A stretch of 44,968 nucleotides of DNA from JBDHZU01 sp039812085 (GTDB lineage: Bacteria > Actinomycetota > Actinomycetes > S36-B12 > UBA10799): positions 1-44,968 of the forward strand of contig JBDHZU010000003.1 in NCBI GenBank assembly GCA_039812085.1, given 5' to 3'. The notes below the pieces were generated by a model. The model ran no database searches. It was given only the letters and a program-made list of their open reading frames with translations, and was not told the DNA's origin. This document shows, piece by piece, positions 1-7,842 of this stretch (the stretch's first letter is position 1; each line of letters opens with the position of its first letter). A program made the position numbers and the translations under genes.

Positions 1-1
1 C

Positions 2-481
2 GATCCGGACGAACCCATGGTGGGAGTGGCTGGGTGGACGTTGCCGCGACGAAAGATGATCGCGATGCGCATCCTCGACACCTGGGTCCACGAACAAGAC
101 CTACGCGAAGGCGCTGACCTTCCCGGTGGGCAGGGGACTGACCCGGCCTGGTTCACCGCCGCTCAATTCAGCGCCGGTTTACCAAAGGCATGGGCAAAGA
201 ACGCGAGCGCTCCGACGGGATCAACTGTGCTCTTCGACATCACCGGACCTGGCGTCACCTTTACGACTGCCGCCACCGTCACCGAAGATGGCCGTGGCGC
301 TTTCATTGATCCTGCTGACACCGACGAACCAACCGTCACCATGAAGTACGACTGGATCGGCTTCTCTCGTTTGGCGGCTGGACGCGCAGGTGCCATCGAG
401 ACTGCCCAACTGCACGCAGACCTTTCCGGCGATGCTGACCTGGGCGACAAGCTGCTGCGTGGATTGGCCATGACACCGTGA
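2..481 (+). CDS. Mycothiol-dependent maleylpyruvate isomerase family protein, 5'-truncated
   Basis: The reading frame is open from base 2, so the gene begins before the window and only the C-terminal part (about 159 codons) is seen. The segment DTWVHEQDLREG matches the conserved Trp-His-Gln-Asp-Leu/Ile-Arg motif that closes the DinB-like metal-binding bundle of TIGR03083-type proteins. The rest resembles the SCP2-like C-terminal domain of this family. Members use mycothiol as cofactor or are uncharacterised metal-dependent transferases, so the substrate cannot be stated. The stop codon overlaps the GTG start of the next gene (GTGA at 478-481), so the two are probably translationally coupled and the protein may act with the exporter downstream. 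An apparent ATG at 17 is most likely internal. Confidence 0.72.
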   Translation, partial: DPDEPMVGVAGWTLPRRKMIAMRILDTWVHEQDLREGADLPGGQGTDPAWFTAAQFSAGLPKAWAKNASAPTGSTVLFDITGPGVTFTTAATVTEDGRGAFIDPADTDEPTVTMKYDWIGFSRLAAGRAGAIETAQLHADLSGDADLGDKLLRGLAMTP

Positions 482-1944
482 CTCAACCTGAGTCGCTGCA
501 GTGGGGCACAAAACAGGCCCGGTTGGCACTCACCGCAACCATCCTTGGTTCGGGACTGGCATTCCTTGACGGATCGGTCGTATCGGTCGCGTTGCCACAC
601 ATTCAGGCCGACCTTGGCGGGGGCCTGGCAACCGCGCAATGGGCCATGGATGGCTACCTACTCACCCTCGGCTCACTGGTCTTGATCGGTGGTTCGCTGG
701 GCGACCTGCTGGGTAAGCGGCGGATCTTTCTGACCGGTGTCGTGCTCTTTGGGGTGACGAGCGTCCTGTGCGGACTGGCCCCGACCGCCCAACTGTTGAT
801 CGTCGCGCGCATGTTGCAAGGGGTTGCCGCCGCTTTGCTCGTCCCCACCTCACTCGCGTTGCTCAATGCCGTGTTCAGCGGTTCCGATCGCGGAAAAGCC
901 ATCGGAGCATGGTCGGGGCTGTCGGGCATATTTACTGCCGTTGGTCCACCCGTTGGTGGCTTGCTGGTGGATAGCGTTCCGCACGGTTGGCGCTGGGTCT
1001 TTCTCATCAATTTGCCGCTAGTCGTCGCTGCCTACGTGCTGGGTAGATCCGCGATTCCGCCCATCCCAGGCACCCGACAACCAGGGCCACTGCGATCCCA
1101 GATCGACATTGCGGGCGGACTACTTGTCGCTATCGGTCTTGGTCTCATCGTCGGGCCGTTGATTGAAGTGCAGCGACTACCGCGCGCAGTGACGGTGGGA
1201 GCAGTCATCCTCGGGCTCGGTTTGCTCGCTGGATTCGTCGCTCTGGAACGTAAGCGAGAACGAACTGGCAACCCTGACCCGATGGTTCGGATGTCGCTGT
1301 TCAGCATCAGATCATTCACCGTCGCCAATGCCGTGACCTTCGTGGTCTACGGCGGATTACAGGGCATGTTCTTCCTGGTGACGATTGGTCTGCAGCAAGG
1401 TCTGGGGTATTCCGCACTGGCTGCTGGACTGGCCGGCCTACCCGTCACGATCGTGCTCGCCCTATTCAGTTCCCGAGTGGGAGGCGCTGTGAGTCGTTGG
1501 GGCGCGCGGCCCCTACTCACCCTTGGACCACTGATCATGGCTGTTGGCATTCTGATCCTGGCCACTATGGCTATCGGCCAGCCGTACTGGGCATCGGTCT
1601 TCACCGGATTCGTGGTGTTCAGCATCGGCCTGGTTTTGGTCGTCGCGCCTGTCACCACCACAGCACTAGCGGAACTACCCACTGAATACTCCGGAGTCGG
1701 TTCGGGCATTAACAACGCCATCGCGCGAATCGCTGGGCTCATCGCGATCATCCTGCTTCCCCTCATAGCGGGGATGTCTGCCAGCCAAGACCACGCACTG
1801 ACCACCGGAGAAGCATTCTTGTCCGACTATCGACCCGCCATGCTCGCTGCCGCCATCATCTGCGCACTCGGCGGCTTACTCGCTTGGTTCGGCTTCCATC
1901 CCAACGACGGGAAGCTGTCATTAGCTGAGCCATCGACCGACTGA
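478..1944 (+). CDS. MFS transporter, DHA2 (EmrB/QacA-like) drug exporter family
   Basis: A 488-residue integral membrane protein, the usual size for 14-helix DHA2 proton-drug antiporters. Recognisable features are the N-terminal LDGSVVSVALPHI segment (DHA2 helix 1 motif D1), the loop 2-3 motif A GSLGDLLGKRR, and motif C GPPVGGLLVD in helix 5. Its role would be proton-motive-force-driven efflux of a small hydrophobic compound across the cytoplasmic membrane; the substrate is unknown. The GTG start overlaps the stop of the upstream mycothiol-family gene by four bases, which suggests an operon pairing a detoxification-type enzyme with an exporter (inference). It converges on the aminotransferase gene, with only 26 bases between them. 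Confidence 0.88.
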   Translation: MTQPESLQWGTKQARLALTATILGSGLAFLDGSVVSVALPHIQADLGGGLATAQWAMDGYLLTLGSLVLIGGSLGDLLGKRRIFLTGVVLFGVTSVLCGLAPTAQLLIVARMLQGVAAALLVPTSLALLNAVFSGSDRGKAIGAWSGLSGIFTAVGPPVGGLLVDSVPHGWRWVFLINLPLVVAAYVLGRSAIPPIPGTRQPGPLRSQIDIAGGLLVAIGLGLIVGPLIEVQRLPRAVTVGAVILGLGLLAGFVALERKRERTGNPDPMVRMSLFSIRSFTVANAVTFVVYGGLQGMFFLVTIGLQQGLGYSALAAGLAGLPVTIVLALFSSRVGGAVSRWGARPLLTLGPLIMAVGILILATMAIGQPYWASVFTGFVVFSIGLVLVVAPVTTTALAELPTEYSGVGSGINNAIARIAGLIAIILLPLIAGMSASQDHALTTGEAFLSDYRPAMLAAAIICALGGLLAWFGFHPNDGKLSLAEPSTD

Positions 1945-1970
1945 AAGCAAAGTGATCGACAACGTCGCCC

Positions 1971-3083
1971 TTACGACGACGGCGTGAGTTCGCAGAGTAG
2001 TTCGATGAGTCGGTCGTTGGACTCTTGCGAACCAACCGTGATGCGTACGCCTTCTCCAGCAAAAGGACGGGTGGCGACGGCATTGCGATCGAGGAAGTTC
2101 ACAAGCTCACCGGTTTGTTCGCCAGTCGTGAGCCAGACAAAATTCGCCTCACTGTCGGCAACCGACCATCCCTGCTGACGAAGACGCTCAACTAATTGGA
2201 TGCGTTGCTCAACAACTGCATCGACTCGAGCGGAGAGTTCGTCCTCGGCTGCCAGGGACGCAACCGCTGCAGCCGAGGCGGCAGCCGTGACTCCGAAAGG
2301 AAGACTCGTTCGACGTAACGCCGCGATGATTGGTGCCGGGCCTAAGCCGTATCCCACACGCAGACCAGCCAAACCGTATGCCTTGGAGAAAGTCCGCAAC
2401 ACCAGCACGTTGTGACGGTTGCGGTATTCGGTCAGTCCATTCACCGCGGAACCATCACGGCAAAACTCAACATATGCCTCGTCCAACACAACAAGGACAT
2501 CGTCCGGAACCCGCTGCATAAATCGCTGGAAATCCGCTGCACTGATCGTGGTGCCCGTGGGGTTGTTGGGCGTACACAACAGCACTACTCGAGTTCGAGC
2601 AGTGAGCGCATCGGCCATTGCATCCAGGTCATGCGTCAAACGATCAGTTAATGGGACGGGGGTGGCTGTGGCCCCAGCAACCGCTGTCACGATGGGGTAC
2701 GCCTCGAACGAACGCCAGGCATAGACGATCTCGTCACCAGGCCCGGTGAAGGTCTGTGCGATTTGGTAGATCAGGGCGACTGCTCCGGTCCCCACGATCA
2801 CCTCGTCGGGATCAGCGTCGTATTTGTGCGCAATCGCGCCAACCAGTTCCGAACTCGTCGGATCGGGATAGCGGTTCATCGATGCGGCGGCCTGAGCGAC
2901 GGCCTCGACCACCGACGGCAACGGCTCATACGGGTTCTCGTTGCTCGACAGTTTGTGACTCGTGACGCCCGCTACTGCACTCGGCGCTTGCCCCGCCTTA
3001 TAGGCAGGAACAGACGTCAATGCTTCTCGCATCGGCACCTGCTCGGCTGCGGCTTGCCGCTGGTCACCACCCGATCGGTTCAC
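1971..3083 (-). CDS. hisC: Histidinol-phosphate-type aminotransferase (HisC2/Pat-like)
   Basis: A class I/II fold-type I PLP aminotransferase of 370 residues. Visible signatures are SNENPYEPLPSV, CTPNNPTGT (PLP phosphate and substrate loop), VVLDEAYVEF (Asp/Tyr contacting the pyridine ring) and SKAYGLAGLRVGYG with the Schiff-base lysine. It should exchange amino groups between glutamate and histidinol phosphate or, as in actinobacterial HisC2/Pat paralogues, aromatic 2-oxo acids. It stands alone rather than in a his operon, which favours the aromatic paralogue, but motifs cannot decide. The longest frame starts at a GTG (3083). An internal ATG at 3032, beginning MREALTSVPAYKAG and preceded by AGGTG, resembles the usual HisC N-terminus better and may be the true start. 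Confidence 0.85.
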   Translation of the reverse strand: MNRSGGDQRQAAAEQVPMREALTSVPAYKAGQAPSAVAGVTSHKLSSNENPYEPLPSVVEAVAQAAASMNRYPDPTSSELVGAIAHKYDADPDEVIVGTGAVALIYQIAQTFTGPGDEIVYAWRSFEAYPIVTAVAGATATPVPLTDRLTHDLDAMADALTARTRVVLLCTPNNPTGTTISAADFQRFMQRVPDDVLVVLDEAYVEFCRDGSAVNGLTEYRNRHNVLVLRTFSKAYGLAGLRVGYGLGPAPIIAALRRTSLPFGVTAAASAAAVASLAAEDELSARVDAVVEQRIQLVERLRQQGWSVADSEANFVWLTTGEQTGELVNFLDRNAVATRPFAGEGVRITVGSQESNDRLIELLCELTPSS

Positions 3084-3335
3084 CTGGTCACTGTATGCAG
3101 ACCACTGAGATCACACGGTGATCCCCCTGTAACCGGCACCACGCTCTCTATGTCGTAGATGTCCGAATTGCGGACTGTTGAAGGGGGTGTAGACGGGGAA
3201 TCACAACTGTGCGGGCAAGAAAAGAACCCCTCACCCGCTGAAGCTCGAGACCGACGGCGCCCAGCCGCCCGACACCCAAAGTGCCGATCTGAGCCACTCA
3301 ACGACTGATACCGAATAGATCGAAGAGAGAGCATC

Positions 3336-3872
3336 ATGATGAACCTCAACGCACTAGCCCTTCCTGCCGCTGCCGCTGTTGCCGTCGTTGGTATGGGAGT
3401 TGCCACTCCCGCCCACGCACAGGTTTCTGAAATCCAGCGAGTTGGCGTTTCCAGCCTGAACCACGCCACCGGCAACACCGCCGGTGCAAGCGCCATGCAG
3501 CGCCCAGTGGACACCACCAAGACGAGCGCCAAGTTCGGCCAAGCCGGATCGAACTGGTCCTCAGGTCACCACACTGGTCTGGACTTCGTCGCCCCTGTCG
3601 GTGCCAAGGTCTACGCCGCCCAAGCTGGCAAGGTCGTCGAAGCCGGTACCGCTGGTGCCTACGGCAACTCCATCGTGATCGACCACGGCCACGGTCTGAA
3701 GACTCGTTACGCTCACCTGTCCAAGATCGACGTGAAGGTCGGCCAGAAGGTGACCGTTCACCAACTGATCGGCCTGGTGGGTGCCACCGGCAACGTCACC
3801 GGTCCTCACCTGCACTTCGAGGTCATCAAGAAGGGCACGCCCGTTGATCCTCAGAAGTACCTCGTGAACTAA
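3336..3872 (+). CDS. Secreted M23 (LytM-type) peptidoglycan endopeptidase
   Basis: A 178-residue exported zinc metallopeptidase. Residues 1-28 form a signal peptide: a hydrophobic Ala-rich core ending in ATPAHA, likely cut before Gln29. After a short linker the M23 domain (about 66-178) carries the zinc ligands His79 and Asp83 (HHTGLDF) and the HLHFE motif with His158/His160; His127 in YAHLS fits the second catalytic His. Such enzymes cut cross-bridges in peptidoglycan. A complete ligand set argues for an active enzyme rather than a degenerate LytM regulator. No LysM or SH3 wall-binding domain is present. It is monocistronic, with about 250 bases of upstream leader and a terminator hairpin at 3890-3921. 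Confidence 0.9.
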   Translation: MMNLNALALPAAAAVAVVGMGVATPAHAQVSEIQRVGVSSLNHATGNTAGASAMQRPVDTTKTSAKFGQAGSNWSSGHHTGLDFVAPVGAKVYAAQAGKVVEAGTAGAYGNSIVIDHGHGLKTRYAHLSKIDVKVGQKVTVHQLIGLVGATGNVTGPHLHFEVIKKGTPVDPQKYLVN

Positions 3873-3889
3873 TCACCAGACTTTTCACT

Positions 3890-3921
3890 GCCGCCAGTCC
3901 GAGTTCGTCTCGGCTGGCGGC
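3890..3921 (+). terminator. Intrinsic-type terminator after the M23 peptidase gene
   Basis: Left arm 3890-3903 pairs with right arm 3909-3921 through 13 base pairs, with one bulged T at 3898 and a five-base TTCGT loop. It lies 17 bases after the M23 stop codon and is followed by a weakly T-rich GGTTGTCGTT. It probably ends the peptidase transcript before the phosphatase gene begins at 3971. Confidence 0.8.
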
Positions 3922-3970
3922 GGTTGTCGTTCCAGCGCGTCAGCTGAGTGAACCTCGATAGCCTCAAACG

Positions 3971-5509
3971 GTGAAACTTCGGACACGAGTCAGGGCGATG
4001 GCTATTGCTGCGCTTGCTGTATTCGTGCTGGCCATCGCAGTGGTCGGATTCCGTTTTACCGAGGCTCGACAAGTGGCACACACTGTGGTGGCCGAACTAC
4101 AACCAGCCGCCGACGATTCTGCGCAACTGCTATTGAGCTTCTCCAACATGGAGCGCGGCGTTCGTACCTACGTTTTGAATGAACAAGCTGGCTCTCTCGG
4201 TGACTACAACCGGGGGGTGCTTTCCTCCGAGGCTCTGCTGGCCGACTTGCGCGAAACGCTGCCGAGCGACCAACCCGCCCTGTTGGCCCGCGTGGATTCC
4301 ACCGCTGCTGCCCGAACGACCTGGATCGACAAAGTCGCCAAGCCAACAATCGCAGCAGTGCGCGCTGGCCGTGCACAAGCCGGTCAAACCCTGCTGGATT
4401 CCGATATGGCAATCAGTGCATTCGCGCTCCTGCAAGCGGAAGGAACCGCGCTGGACTCGGCCATCGATACCCAACGGAATCAGGCCTTCTCCGACCTACA
4501 GACCTTTACCGACAAACTCGCCGTGGCCCTGCTCGTCACCGCGCTGGCCTTCCTCATCCTCATGTTGGTGGGTGCCTGGCTACTGCGACGCTGGGTATTG
4601 AAACCACTGGACGACCTTCGCCGACAACTGCGTAGCGTCGGATCTGAGGGAGACCACGAACGTCCCATCATCGCGTCCGGGCCGCCTGAGCTATACGACG
4701 CAGGGAACGACGCCGAACAGATGCGCCGTCGGCTGGTCGCAGAAATCGACGAGGCACGAATGGCCCGAGAAGGCTTGGAACAAGAGGGGCCTGTGGTCGC
4801 GGCAATCCGGGCGGAGCTCTCCCGACCCGAAGTCGTCCACGCGCCAAACCTCGACATCTTCGGATCGTTGCAACCGGCCGAAGGAGTCCTCGCTGGGGAC
4901 TGGTGGGATGCCGTCACTCTGCCTGATGGCCGAACCTCGATCATCGTGGCCGATATCTCTGGGCATGGCCCACAAGCGGGTATCGCTGGACTCCGACTGA
5001 AGTTGAGTTTGGTCAATGCTCTCAAGGCCGGGATCACCCCGGAAGTAGCCATCCGCGATGCTGCCCGGCTATTCGATGATGCTTTGGAACGGTTCGCCAC
5101 CTGCGCCATCGTCACGATCGATCCGCACGGAACGGTGCAGTGGTGCAACGCCGGACACCTATCGCCGCTCATCCTTTCGTCGCAAGGAACCGTGCGAGAA
5201 CTCGACCTCACCGGACCATTGATCTCCTCCCTGGGCGGGGACTGGATCGGTCAGGAAACGTCGTTTGCAGCAGACGACGTGCTGTTGGTCTTTACCGATG
5301 GGTTGTCCGAAAGTCACGATGCCGGGGGAGTGCAACTCGGCGAAGCCGACTTCGATCATGCCCTCGTTGAGCAAGTCGCCACGAGCGGTGATTCTCCTAG
5401 CGAATTAGTCCCAGCATTACTGGCGAATGCCCGGCGACGATCCGTGGACTGGAAGCGCGATGACGTGACGCTGGTGGCCGCCCGGCTTGCCCCTTCATCA
5501 CCGGCGTAG
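3971..5509 (+). CDS. Membrane PP2C (SpoIIE/RsbU-type) serine phosphatase with CHASE3-like sensor and HAMP
   Basis: A 512-residue signalling protein. TM1 is about residues 9-27, an extracytoplasmic helical region of about 150 residues resembles CHASE3, and TM2 is about 183-206. This is followed by a HAMP linker (RRWVLKPLDDLRRQL) and a SpoIIE-type PP2C domain from about 290 to 505. Metal-binding residues are visible in GDWWD (Asp310/Asp313), ADISGHG (Asp328), FTDGLSES and RDDVTLV. Relatives dephosphorylate anti-anti-sigma factors in partner-switching pathways that control alternative sigma factors. No STAS or anti-sigma kinase gene is adjacent, so the target is elsewhere. The start is GTG with no clear Shine-Dalgarno sequence. 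Confidence 0.88.
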   Translation: MKLRTRVRAMAIAALAVFVLAIAVVGFRFTEARQVAHTVVAELQPAADDSAQLLLSFSNMERGVRTYVLNEQAGSLGDYNRGVLSSEALLADLRETLPSDQPALLARVDSTAAARTTWIDKVAKPTIAAVRAGRAQAGQTLLDSDMAISAFALLQAEGTALDSAIDTQRNQAFSDLQTFTDKLAVALLVTALAFLILMLVGAWLLRRWVLKPLDDLRRQLRSVGSEGDHERPIIASGPPELYDAGNDAEQMRRRLVAEIDEARMAREGLEQEGPVVAAIRAELSRPEVVHAPNLDIFGSLQPAEGVLAGDWWDAVTLPDGRTSIIVADISGHGPQAGIAGLRLKLSLVNALKAGITPEVAIRDAARLFDDALERFATCAIVTIDPHGTVQWCNAGHLSPLILSSQGTVRELDLTGPLISSLGGDWIGQETSFAADDVLLVFTDGLSESHDAGGVQLGEADFDHALVEQVATSGDSPSELVPALLANARRRSVDWKRDDVTLVAARLAPSSPA

Positions 5510-5607
5510 TAGTCGCACAGGTGTGACGTGGACTGTTCTGCAGTTGCGAGCGCGACGCCAAGGGGTGAGGGTAAAGCGCAGAACGATCATCAACCAAAGG
5601 GATAACC

Positions 5608-6915
5608 ATGCTGAGAGCCGGCGTCGACCTAGGCGGAACAAAGATCCAGACAGTGGTAGTGGACGACCTCAACCGCGAATTGGGAACTGACCGCCGGCCT
5701 ACCCCCACAACCGGCACCCCCGCTGACGTTGCCGATGCGATTTCCGACTCGATTCGAACTGCATGCGCCGACGCCGACATTCATGCCAGTTCATTGGCAG
5801 GAGTCGGGATCGGTTCTCCCGGCCAGATCAACCCGGAGAAGGGCACGGTAGCCAATGCCGGCAACCTCCCGGGTTGGACAGGAATCGCCTATCCATTAGC
5901 CAGTGAAGTGACCAAACGCGTTGGAGTCCCCGCCATCGTCGGCAACGACGTTCAAGTTGCCGTCAACGCGGAGGTTCAGCTTGGGGCTGGTCGAGAGTTC
6001 AATTCATTGCTTGGAGTCTTCTGCGGAACCGGAGTTGGCGGTGGAATCGTCATCGACCGTGAGCTGTGGCTTGGACGAGGTGCCGCCGGTGAAGTCGGAC
6101 ACGTTCTGGTGGAGGCCCATAACGGCGCGCCCTGCAACTGCGGACTTACCGGATGTATGGAGGCGTACGCCGGCCGCGCGTCCATGGAGGCTGAAGCCCG
6201 CAGGCTCAAGAAGAAGAAAAAGAAGAAGGGCCACAAAACTCGACTGTTCAAGATCATGAAAAAGAAAGGTCGCCCCCGATTGACCAGCGGGGTGTGGGCC
6301 AAGGCTTTGGAAGAGAAAGACCCTCTGGCCGAGCACCTGATCAATCGAGCGATTTGGGCACTTGGCGCTGGGATTGGTTCGTCGGTGAACATGCTTGATG
6401 TCGAGGCCGTCATCATCGGTGGCGGTTTGGGAATCAGACTCGGGCAGCCATTCGTGAAGAAGATCGAGAAATCGATGCGACCGCGCTTGATCAAGCCAAA
6501 GTCTCCGCCGAAGGTGCTGCTGGCTGAGCTCGGCGACCTTGGAGGTGCGCTTGGTGCCGCGCTGTTGGCCGAACAAGTCGCCGTTGCCCCTCGCAAGAAC
6601 CCGTCGGATGCGGTCAAGAAGTCCACGGCTAAGCGGTCAGCAGCAGCCATCCCGGCGGCGAAGAAGGCACCCGCCAAGAAAGCTCCGGTGAAGAAGGTAA
6701 CCCCGGCGAAGAAAGCCGCCGCCGCGAAGAAGACGGCGACTCCGGCAAAGAAGACTGCCGCAGCACCTGCGCGCCGGGGAAATACAACGACTCGCAAAGC
6801 GACCGCAAGCTCAGCTACTCGTGCTCGTCAAGCACCTGCACGTAAGGCACCGGCCAAGCAAACGGCATCAACGCGAAAGGCTCCTGCCAAGCGATCGACG
6901 ACGACGGGTCGCTAA
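5608..6915 (+). CDS. ROK-family sugar kinase with internal polylysine insert and histone-H1-like C-terminal tail
   Basis: Residues 1 to about 326 form a ROK kinase. The phosphate loop is DLGGTKIQT, GND holds the catalytic-base Asp, GEVGH and CNCGLTGCMEAY form the ROK zinc site, and IIGGGLG is the C-terminal glycine motif. It probably phosphorylates glucose or a related hexose with ATP or polyphosphate. Two features are unusual. A basic insert at about 199-223 contains seven consecutive lysines and a second KKK. A tail from about 327 to 435 is made almost only of Lys, Ala, Pro, Thr and Arg in PAKKA-like repeats, as in histone H1-like and HupB tails. These segments would bind nucleic acid or polyphosphate (inference). 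The frame is continuous and the ATG has AAAGGG upstream at a suitable distance. Confidence 0.85.
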   Translation: MLRAGVDLGGTKIQTVVVDDLNRELGTDRRPTPTTGTPADVADAISDSIRTACADADIHASSLAGVGIGSPGQINPEKGTVANAGNLPGWTGIAYPLASEVTKRVGVPAIVGNDVQVAVNAEVQLGAGREFNSLLGVFCGTGVGGGIVIDRELWLGRGAAGEVGHVLVEAHNGAPCNCGLTGCMEAYAGRASMEAEARRLKKKKKKKGHKTRLFKIMKKKGRPRLTSGVWAKALEEKDPLAEHLINRAIWALGAGIGSSVNMLDVEAVIIGGGLGIRLGQPFVKKIEKSMRPRLIKPKSPPKVLLAELGDLGGALGAALLAEQVAVAPRKNPSDAVKKSTAKRSAAAIPAAKKAPAKKAPVKKVTPAKKAAAAKKTATPAKKTAAAPARRGNTTTRKATASSATRARQAPARKAPAKQTASTRKAPAKRSTTTGR

Positions 6916-6951
6916 CTTCATCAGGCAAGCGCCAACTACTGCGGAGGATGC

Positions 6952-7842
6952 GTGCGTACTAGTCGATCCGGACGAGTCACTATCGGCCTTATCTGCGTGA
7001 TCAGCGCGATGGGGCTCAGTGCGTGTTCCCATGACGCGGCCGATGTCACCACCGAGTCGTCCAATCCCGCGATTACGGCCAACCCCGCTTTGACAGCGAT
7101 GTTGCCGGAACACATTCGTTCCTCAGGTGAACTGACCATTGCCACCGACCCGACGTATCGGCCAATGGAGTTTGCCGCTGCTGGTGGCGCGTCTATCGAA
7201 GGCGTGGACATTGACCTTGGCAATGCGATTGCTGCGAAGCTTGGCCTCACTCCCAAATGGCAAAGCACCAGCTTTGGTTCGTTGGTGTCCGGGGTTGCCG
7301 CCAATACCTACAACGCGGCCATGTCCAGCATCTCGATCAATCAAGCACGCACCGATGTCGTGAACCTGGTCAGCTACTTCAAAGCCGGTACCTGGTGGGC
7401 AAGCCAGCAGGGCAATCCCAAGCATGTGGACCCGGCACATCCCTGCGGACATACCGTCGCCGTGCAGTCCGCCACCGTTCAGTTGCAGGACCTTAAGAAT
7501 CTGTCCACCTACTGCCCAGCCGACAAACCTCTGACAATTCAGGAACACGAAAGTCAAACAGCAGCGACGAGTGCCGTGATGAACGGAACAGCAGATGCAA
7601 TGCTCGCCGATTCCCCGGTGATCTCGTTCGCCATCACTGACTCACAAGGCACCCTGGAAGGAATCGATCAGCCGACGGCGACCACGCCATACGGGATCGC
7701 GATTGCCAAGAACAAAGACCAGCTCCCGAATGCCGTCCAGCAAGCGGTCAATGAGCTGATCAAGGATGGCACCTACTCCTCGATCCTGGCGAAGTGGAAC
7801 TCCTCGACAGGGGCCATTCCCAAGAGTGAGATCTACCCTTAG
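6952..7842 (+). CDS. Amino-acid-type ABC transporter substrate-binding lipoprotein (SBP_bac_3 family)
   Basis: A 296-residue exported lipoprotein. The N-terminus has a basic start, a hydrophobic core and a lipobox LSAC, with Cys25 as the probable lipidated residue. The mature part matches the PAAT/SBP_bac_3 fold: SGELTIATDPTYRPMEF at the start of lobe 1, VDIDLGNAIAAKLGL, and a second lobe ending in GTYSSILAKWN. Homologues bind polar amino acids or related solutes and hand them to a permease. No permease or ATPase gene is nearby, so it is an orphan receptor that may serve a transporter elsewhere or act in sensing. The GTG start has a GGAGG six bases upstream. Its stop codon abuts the stop of the opposing GGDEF-EAL gene. 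Confidence 0.87.
   Translation: MRTSRSGRVTIGLICVISAMGLSACSHDAADVTTESSNPAITANPALTAMLPEHIRSSGELTIATDPTYRPMEFAAAGGASIEGVDIDLGNAIAAKLGLTPKWQSTSFGSLVSGVAANTYNAAMSSISINQARTDVVNLVSYFKAGTWWASQQGNPKHVDPAHPCGHTVAVQSATVQLQDLKNLSTYCPADKPLTIQEHESQTAATSAVMNGTADAMLADSPVISFAITDSQGTLEGIDQPTATTPYGIAIAKNKDQLPNAVQQAVNELIKDGTYSSILAKWNSSTGAIPKSEIYP

Noticed and set aside
3084..3335. Possible c-di-AMP (ydaO-type) riboswitch upstream of the secreted M23 peptidase
   Set aside because: Such riboswitches often precede actinobacterial wall-lytic genes, and the leader has G-rich and C-rich blocks and small hairpins (for example GTCCG/CGGAC near 3161-3175), but the conserved CAGCTAACC-like core is absent. I see no confident feature in this 252-base gap.
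6205..6280. Frameshift or assembly error at the polylysine run of the ROK kinase
   Set aside because: The frame stays open through the run, and downstream ROK motifs (IIGGGLG, GDLGGALGAALL) continue in the same frame.
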